A model generated the notes under the pieces. It worked only from the letters and a program-made list of their open reading frames with translations, was not told the DNA's origin and did not search any database. The translations under genes and the position numbers were made by a program. From contig CANGWK010000004.1 in assembly GCA_947457615.1 (NCBI GenBank), positions 62,001 to 126,000 of the forward strand: 64,000 bases of DNA, read 5' to 3'. The stretch is from Flavobacteriaceae bacterium (GTDB taxonomy: Bacteria > Bacteroidota > Bacteroidia > Flavobacteriales > Flavobacteriaceae). Positions 59,581-64,000 of the stretch are shown here, in pieces. How positions within the stretch are numbered: position 1 is the first letter of the stretch; the number at the start of each line of letters is the position of its first letter.

Positions 59581-59653
59581 TGACCCGACTGGGGCTCGAA
59601 CCCAGGACCCCATCATTAAAAGTGATGTGCTCTACCAACTGAGCTATCGAGTC
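59581..59653 (-). tRNA. tRNA-Lys(TTT), copy 2
   Basis: All 73 bases match the copy at 59470-59542. A TATATTTG -7 box lies upstream at 59678. Both copies and tRNA-Leu probably form one transcript. Confidence 0.95.
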
Positions 59654-59677
59654 ATTTTCATTTCTTGAACGCGGGTG

Positions 59678-59685
59678 CAAATATA
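59678..59685 (-). promoter_or_regulatory. -7 promoter box of the tRNA-Lys/tRNA-Leu cluster
   Basis: Minus-strand TATATTTG, 24 bases before the first tRNA. Confidence 0.5.
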
Positions 59686-59721
59686 AGGCGATATTATTTA
59701 TTTTTCAAAGCAATTTTGTTT

Positions 59722-59729
59722 TAAATTTG
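59722..59729 (+). promoter_or_regulatory. -7 promoter box of aroK
   Basis: TAAATTTG, 50 bases before the ATG at 59780. Confidence 0.4.
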
Positions 59730-59779
59730 GCTTTTTTAATTAATATCTCTTAATGCCTTAGTATATAAGGTTTTATTTT

Positions 59780-60301
59780 ATGAAGAAAGTTGTTTTAGTT
59801 GGATATATGGGTAGCGGAAAGTCGGTTATATCGGCTATGTTGGCACAAAAAACGGGAATAGAATTTGTAGAATTAGACGAGCAAATAGAAAAAAAATGCG
59901 GAATGTCAATTGCTACAATCTTTGTTGCCAAAGGGGAATTGTATTTCAGAAAAATAGAAAGAGAACTTTTTTTAGAATTTATTCAAGATACTTCCAGAGA
60001 ATTAATAATTAGCACTGGCGGAGGAACACCTTGTTATTACAATAACTACGAATTGTTGCAGGCAGATGGCGTTGTTTCAATATATTTAAAAGCTTCTATA
60101 GAAACGTTAACACTTCGGTTAGACAAAGAAAAACAAACCCGCCCTTTGATAGCGCATTTAAGTACCGATGAATTGCGTGAATTTATTGCCAAACATCTTT
60201 TTGATAGAAACTATTACTACAATCAAGCTGCTTTTAAAGTTTCGGTAGATTCTAAAAGTTTGGAAGAAATTGTAGAAGAAATTTCTATACTGTTAGTCTA
60301 A
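59780..60301 (+). CDS. aroK: Shikimate kinase
   Basis: The 173-residue protein has the P-loop GYMGSGKS near residue 8, ELDEQIEKKCGMSIATIF (shikimate-binding Asp), YFRKIERELF and the STGGGTPC glycine motif. It phosphorylates shikimate in aromatic amino acid synthesis. It overlaps the convergent phosphoribosyltransferase gene by 9 bases at the ends. Confidence 0.96.
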   Translation: MKKVVLVGYMGSGKSVISAMLAQKTGIEFVELDEQIEKKCGMSIATIFVAKGELYFRKIERELFLEFIQDTSRELIISTGGGTPCYYNNYELLQADGVVSIYLKASIETLTLRLDKEKQTRPLIAHLSTDELREFIAKHLFDRNYYYNQAAFKVSVDSKSLEEIVEEISILLV

Positions 60302-60790
60302 AACTGCATAACTATTATTTTCTTCAAACACCACCGACACGTGTTCTAGTGAGGTAGTTGATAGTGAAATTCCTTTAAAATCCACTTTAATTGGATATTT
60401 TTTATGATTACGATCTACTAAAACGGCAGTTTTAAATTTCTTCAATGGCACTTCTAGAAAATGCTTTACACCATACATTAAGGTAGAACCCGAATTTAGC
60501 ACATCATCCACCAAAACGATTCCTTTGTTTTGATAGATTTCTTTAGAGATAGAAGTTTTAATTTCTGAATTAAGGTTTTGTTTGTTCATTGTTACCTCAC
60601 AAAGAAGTACCTCAATAGTTGAAATAGTCTGCAAAACGGCAGCAATTTTTTCGGCAAAAATATAACCATTAGAAGCAATTCCAGCAATAACGATGCTGTC
60701 TTCTTCTACGAAAGTTTCATAGATTTGATAAGCAATTCGTTTTATCTTATGATCAATTTCGGAGTGGTTTAATATTCTGTTGGCATTCAT
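60293..60790 (-). CDS. Phosphoribosyltransferase, PyrR/Hpt-like
   Basis: The 165-residue type I PRTase has the PRPP-binding motif GIVLVDDVLNSGSTLMYG near residue 92 and a hood region in the N-terminal part (IVIAGIASNGYIFAEKIA). It resembles the PyrR/UPRTase-like group. The C-terminus is short. Substrate not decidable: a uracil or regulatory role is possible. It lies 68 bases after the S4 protein gene on the same strand. Confidence 0.8.
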   Translation of the reverse strand: MNANRILNHSEIDHKIKRIAYQIYETFVEEDSIVIAGIASNGYIFAEKIAAVLQTISTIEVLLCEVTMNKQNLNSEIKTSISKEIYQNKGIVLVDDVLNSGSTLMYGVKHFLEVPLKKFKTAVLVDRNHKKYPIKVDFKGISLSTTSLEHVSVVFEENNSYAVLD

Positions 60791-60858
60791 AGTATTATTT
60801 TTTGTAAAGATAAAAAAGAGTTCCTTTTTAAAGGATTGTTTTGTAAATTATTAAAGAT

Positions 60859-61236
60859 CTATTCTGTATCGGTGCTGAGTTCAAGATCGTCTAAATCTCT
60901 ACGATCCTTTTTGGTAGGACGTCCAGTTCCTGTTTTTCTGTAATGTTCTTTAGACAATTTTAAAAGTTCTAAATGAGCAAACGATTCGGCCGGGGTGTCG
61001 TCTTTTCTGTAAATATCAACTAGTTTAGCCCCCACACGATTATCTGGAATATCTAAAACCGAGATAATATGTACGATTTGGTCTTTTCGGAAAGTGATTT
61101 TATCACTCGGAAAAACCTCTCTAGATGCCTTAGCCACTTGGCCATTTACCGTTATGTGGTTTTTCTTGCAAGCCTCAGTGACCATATTCCGGGTTTTGTA
61201 ATACCGCACGCACCATAAATATTTATCTACTCTCAT
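60859..61236 (-). CDS. S4-domain RNA-binding protein, Hsp15-like
   Basis: The 125-residue protein begins MRVDKYLWCVRYYKTRNMVTEACKKNHITVNGQVAKASREVFPSD, an S4 domain of Hsp15 type, followed by a basic tail (HYRKTGTGRPTKKDRRDLDD). Hsp15 binds stalled 50S subunits with nascent chains. The start was moved to the ATG at 61236 from the track's TTG. A TATTTTTG box is 33 bases upstream. Confidence 0.9.
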   Translation of the reverse strand: MRVDKYLWCVRYYKTRNMVTEACKKNHITVNGQVAKASREVFPSDKITFRKDQIVHIISVLDIPDNRVGAKLVDIYRKDDTPAESFAHLELLKLSKEHYRKTGTGRPTKKDRRDLDDLELSTDTE

Positions 61237-61268
61237 AAAATTATCTAAAATCAACGTTAAATAGTTTA

Positions 61269-61276
61269 CAAAAATA
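61269..61276 (-). promoter_or_regulatory. -7 promoter box of the S4 protein gene
   Basis: Minus-strand TATTTTTG, 32 bases before the ATG. Confidence 0.5.
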
Positions 61277-61315
61277 AATCAATATTGTATCTTGCGCACT
61301 TAAATTGGATTAATA

Positions 61316-62284
61316 ATGAATAATATTTTTAAAATACTTTCTGTTTTTGTTATTTGTGTTTTAGTTGCGTCTTGTACAACTAGCGATAGTACCTATAATC
61401 CAGAGCCATTAAGAGATTATGCAACGCAATATACAGCTGATTTGGCTTTAATTAACACCTACATTGACACCCATTATCTTACACACGATGCAGATTACAA
61501 TGTAACTTTTGATACTTTGTTGCCAACGGGAGGCCATTCGTCTATAAGAACCGACCCTGCTTTTCAATTAAAAGACACAACAGTTGCAGAAGATGGTATT
61601 AATTATAAAATTTATTTTATAAAGTTCAGAGAAGGAACCAAAGAAAGACCTACACAAGTTGATTCTGTGCATGTTGCATATAAAGGAATTAATCTTTTAA
61701 AGAGTGCTACATTTGATCAGGCAATTACACCTACATGGTTTAAATTGCAAGAAGTTATTACAGGATGGTCCCATATTTTAACCAACTTTCATACAGGGAC
61801 TTATAGTCCTGGAACAGGTGGTAATGGAACTACATTTGATAATTTTGGGGCAGGTGTAATGTTCTTGCCATCCGGAGTAGCTTACTACAATAGTCCTGCA
61901 GGTACAATCCCTTCGTATTCTCCTATTATTTTTAGTTTTAAATTAATAGAATTGCGATATCGAGATCAAGATGGCGATGGAGTTTTATCAAAAGATGAGA
62001 GAGAATTACCATCGACAGTTTCACCTTTACTACGATGGAAAGAAAACCCATATACTGGAGGATACGACCATAATAACGACGGCGTTATAGATGCTTACGA
62101 TACCGATGGCGATGGCTATGTAAATATGTATGATATTGATGATGATGGAGATCATGTTTTGACTAGAGTAGAGATAAAAAACCCTTTGGGGGGCTTTTTT
62201 CCATATAATTTGATTCCAGATTGTAGTGGTTCTGCTACTAACACTAACAGATTAAGGAAACATTTAGATCCTTCATGTCACTAA
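61316..62284 (+). CDS. FKBP-like lipoprotein with acidic calcium-type repeats
   Basis: The 322-residue protein has a lipoprotein signal (LSVFVICVLVASC). The middle (KIYFIKFREGTKERPTQVDSVHVAYKGINLLKSATFDQ; PTWFKLQEVITGWSHILTNF) is FKBP-like, and the C-terminal region has runs of DxDxDG (DQDGDGVLSKDE, DHNNDGVIDAYD, DTDGDGYVNMYD, DDDGDH) that could bind calcium. It is probably a surface or periplasmic folding factor. It ends at a strong terminator. Confidence 0.8.
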   Translation: MNNIFKILSVFVICVLVASCTTSDSTYNPEPLRDYATQYTADLALINTYIDTHYLTHDADYNVTFDTLLPTGGHSSIRTDPAFQLKDTTVAEDGINYKIYFIKFREGTKERPTQVDSVHVAYKGINLLKSATFDQAITPTWFKLQEVITGWSHILTNFHTGTYSPGTGGNGTTFDNFGAGVMFLPSGVAYYNSPAGTIPSYSPIIFSFKLIELRYRDQDGDGVLSKDERELPSTVSPLLRWKENPYTGGYDHNNDGVIDAYDTDGDGYVNMYDIDDDGDHVLTRVEIKNPLGGFFPYNLIPDCSGSATNTNRLRKHLDPSCH

Positions 62285-62290
62285 AAAAAA

Positions 62291-62314
62291 TCCCGTTCTA
62301 GTTTTAGAACGGGA
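62291..62314. terminator. Bidirectional terminator after the FKBP-like gene
   Basis: TCCCGTTCTA and TAGAACGGGA form a 10-bp stem with a 4-base loop and T runs on both sides. Confidence 0.85.
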
Positions 62315-62326
62315 ATTTTTTTTTGA

Positions 62327-63043
62327 CTATTTGGTTTCTAATTTCTTTCTTTCCTGAATTAAAGAGTTTAGCTTTTTTCCATAAAGCGATTTGGCAATTT
62401 TAGGAGTCATTGATTTTTGAATGGTGTCTAAGTACTTTAAGTTAATATCATAAATCTCAGCAACCGCAACATAAGGAGCGACATCATAATCGGCATGGTT
62501 CACTGCAAAGTTAGTAGTGTAAAGATATTTTCCTTTCAAAACATAATCCTGCTCTTCTTGTATTTTAGTTAATTCAGCTGTGTTATTAGCTTTGTAGGCT
62601 ATGAATTTTTTTTGAATTAAATCTAAATTTTGATCTACATAACGAGAAACTACTTTTTTATATTCTTCATATAATTCTTGATTTTTAGATCCTGATATTT
62701 TAGCATCTGCAGTAAAAAAATCCAAAGAAGATTTAATATTTATATTTCCAGGTTCTACAAAAAAAGGCAGGTTATTATCAATAGAATTCGTTACGCCTCT
62801 ATCAATAAACAGATACAACATTTCTGGAGAATCAATCTTTAAATCACTTTTAAAGTTAGAATTCCCATCTATTTTTATAGTGTCAATGGCTACAAGAGTA
62901 GTATCTTGGATGCGCTGTATATATAAAGTTCCTTTTTTAAATCCTTTGATAAATCCAGTAATATGAAGATTTTCATCTGATTTTTTATCAGAACAAGAAT
63001 AAATTAAAGCTAAAGCGAATAAAGATAAAAGTGTTTTTTGCAT
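62327..63043 (-). CDS. DUF4369 lipoprotein
   Basis: The 238-residue protein (start MQKTLLSLFALALIYSC) has a lipobox Cys and a DUF4369-like beta domain (HITGFIKGFKKGTLYIQRIQDTTLVAIDTIKIDGNSNF). Such N-terminal domains often precede thioredoxin-like parts, but no thioredoxin active-site CxxC is seen here, so it is a stand-alone or shortened form. It lies 28 bases after the hydrolase gene on the same strand. Confidence 0.85.
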   Translation of the reverse strand: MQKTLLSLFALALIYSCSDKKSDENLHITGFIKGFKKGTLYIQRIQDTTLVAIDTIKIDGNSNFKSDLKIDSPEMLYLFIDRGVTNSIDNNLPFFVEPGNINIKSSLDFFTADAKISGSKNQELYEEYKKVVSRYVDQNLDLIQKKFIAYKANNTAELTKIQEEQDYVLKGKYLYTTNFAVNHADYDVAPYVAVAEIYDINLKYLDTIQKSMTPKIAKSLYGKKLNSLIQERKKLETK

Positions 63044-63071
63044 GGTTTTTAATTTCAAATAGTGGACGATT

Positions 63072-64000
63072 TTAGATTGATTTTACAAAGGTTGTTAACG
63101 TGTTAATTAGTTCTGGAATAACGGGTAATTTAGGGTCGCTATAGGATTTTAAGTTGTCTTCGTCTACCGTAATTTCCTTAAAAATATGGTTCATGTTTTC
63201 AATTATTTTCAATTCCGATTTTGAGTTTGCAACATGTAATAGTTCGGCATCCGTAGAAGGAACTTGAATATCTTTAGTTCCGTTTATCAGTAAAATAGGA
63301 ATAGTAAGTTTTTTTATTTCAACCTGTGGATTGTATTTTATCCAAGAAATCATATACGGTTGCACGCTTTCTCTGAATATTGAAGCTAACATCGGATTTT
63401 TATTTTCAAAAGTTTTGCCTTCTTTTAAAGAAGTGAAACCTTCTTGAGCAGCGTTTTTCATCTTTGGAGATTGATTACCAAGTTGTTCTAATAAAACTTC
63501 GTCAATGCATCTTCCAGCACCTGCAAGCGATACATAGCCATCAGCAGTATTTAGAGCAGCGACCATCCCAATAAGTGCTCCTTCACTATGCCCAGCAATA
63601 ATAATTTTAGAGTATTTTTTTTGCAATTTGAAATAGGTAATTACATCTTTGGCATCGTTAATGAAATCTTCAAAAGAAAGTGTTTTTTCATCCAGAGTTT
63701 TAGCAATCATTTGCGCAAAAATTCTTTTGTCGTAACTAAAAACTGCAATTCCGTTTCCTGCTAATCCTTCGGCTAAAAATTTTAAGGAATTGTTTATCCC
63801 TCCCATGGTGCTGTTGCCGCTTCTGTTTGTTGGTCCAGAACCTGCAATAAGAATTACCAATTTAGTTTTATTAGTTACTTCTTCAGGAGAAAAAAGGGTC
63901 CCTTTAATTAAGGAATTCACCTCAATTTCTTGGGAATTGGTTTTGATTTTTTGCGAATAAGAAAAAGTAATAATAAATAGTAGAAAAATTTGAAATAGAT
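63072..64000 (-). CDS. Secreted alpha/beta hydrolase, 5' end beyond window
   Basis: The frame of the track's GTG at 63920 continues without a stop to the window edge. The upstream residues read FQIFLLFIITFSYSQ, a signal peptide, so the true start lies just outside. The body has the hydrolase pattern: GSGPTNRSGN, a nucleophile elbow GHSEGALIG near track residue 110, and a late Asp/His pair (INGTKDIQVP; NMNHIFKE). Likely a serine hydrolase of the periplasm; substrate unknown. Downstream is the DUF4369 lipoprotein gene. Confidence 0.88.
   Translation of the reverse strand, partial: LFQIFLLFIITFSYSQKIKTNSQEIEVNSLIKGTLFSPEEVTNKTKLVILIAGSGPTNRSGNSTMGGINNSLKFLAEGLAGNGIAVFSYDKRIFAQMIAKTLDEKTLSFEDFINDAKDVITYFKLQKKYSKIIIAGHSEGALIGMVAALNTADGYVSLAGAGRCIDEVLLEQLGNQSPKMKNAAQEGFTSLKEGKTFENKNPMLASIFRESVQPYMISWIKYNPQVEIKKLTIPILLINGTKDIQVPSTDAELLHVANSKSELKIIENMNHIFKEITVDEDNLKSYSDPKLPVIPELINTLTTFVKSI

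Noticed and set aside
1-64000. CRISPR arrays
   Set aside because: No regularly spaced identical repeats with unique spacers were found; the repeats noted are twin or hairpin elements.
1-64000. Complete insertion sequences
   Set aside because: No transposase gene appears among the translated ORFs.

Overview
The window looks like a chromosomal piece of a low-GC Bacteroidota, most likely a Flavobacterium or close relative. The evidence is AT-rich codon use, many TAnnTTTG -7 promoter boxes with almost no Shine-Dalgarno sequences, a type IX secretion sorting domain, a cytoplasmic cyclophilin-FKBP fusion, DUF3276, DUF4252 and DUF4369 proteins, and the ssrA tag GEGNYALAA. All identifications come from reading the sequence and the supplied translations; no database was searched.

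Region 1 (1-17.8 kb) is mostly housekeeping on the minus strand: a dihydroorotase-like gene with missing metal ligands (cut by the window edge), a BatA-type membrane protein, a DEAD-box helicase, a DUF1275 membrane protein with a large outer-membrane protein, a nucleoid-associated protein, yaaA on the plus strand, a tetR-tolC-emrA-emrB efflux operon under a striking double palindrome, a PabA/TrpG amidotransferase, and a marR-nitroreductase-yceI operon.

Region 2 (17.9-34.5 kb) has an AbiE-type toxin-antitoxin pair next to the 3' end of ssrA, then icd, rplS, trmD, a methyltransferase, the fused peptidyl-prolyl isomerase, csaA, an ABC exporter, a leucine-type dehydrogenase, nusB, yajC, pepT, rmuC, an rRNA pseudouridine synthase and trmL. 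Two copies of a REP-like element lie here.

Region 3 (34.5-46.7 kb) holds a secreted GH53 galactanase, a vitamin B12 import set (ABC transporter genes, and a btuB-like receptor behind a cobalamin riboswitch), a zeta-like toxin with a tiny overlapping partner, and a carotenoid operon (crtI, crtB, crtZ) headed by a CarH-like B12-binding MerR regulator. B12 uptake and a probable B12-dependent light switch thus sit together.

Region 4 (46.7-51.7 kb) is accessory. Two neighbouring surface-protein genes carry the same 31-nt sequence just before their start codons. There is also a frameshifted secreted protein, a TPR protein broken by an in-frame TAA, and an array of long hairpins with degenerate tRNA-end-like sequence.

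Region 5 (51.74-59.36 kb) is a compact integrative element inserted at the 3' end of tRNA-Leu(GAG): tyrosine recombinase, excisionase-like HTH protein, RepA-like ATPase, primase-like protein and unknown cargo. Between its genes are an iteron-like box cluster and a large nested palindrome with its own promoter box. The tail (59.3-64 kb) returns to core genes: three tRNAs, aroK, a phosphoribosyltransferase, an S4 protein, an FKBP-type lipoprotein, a DUF4369 lipoprotein and a partial alpha/beta hydrolase.
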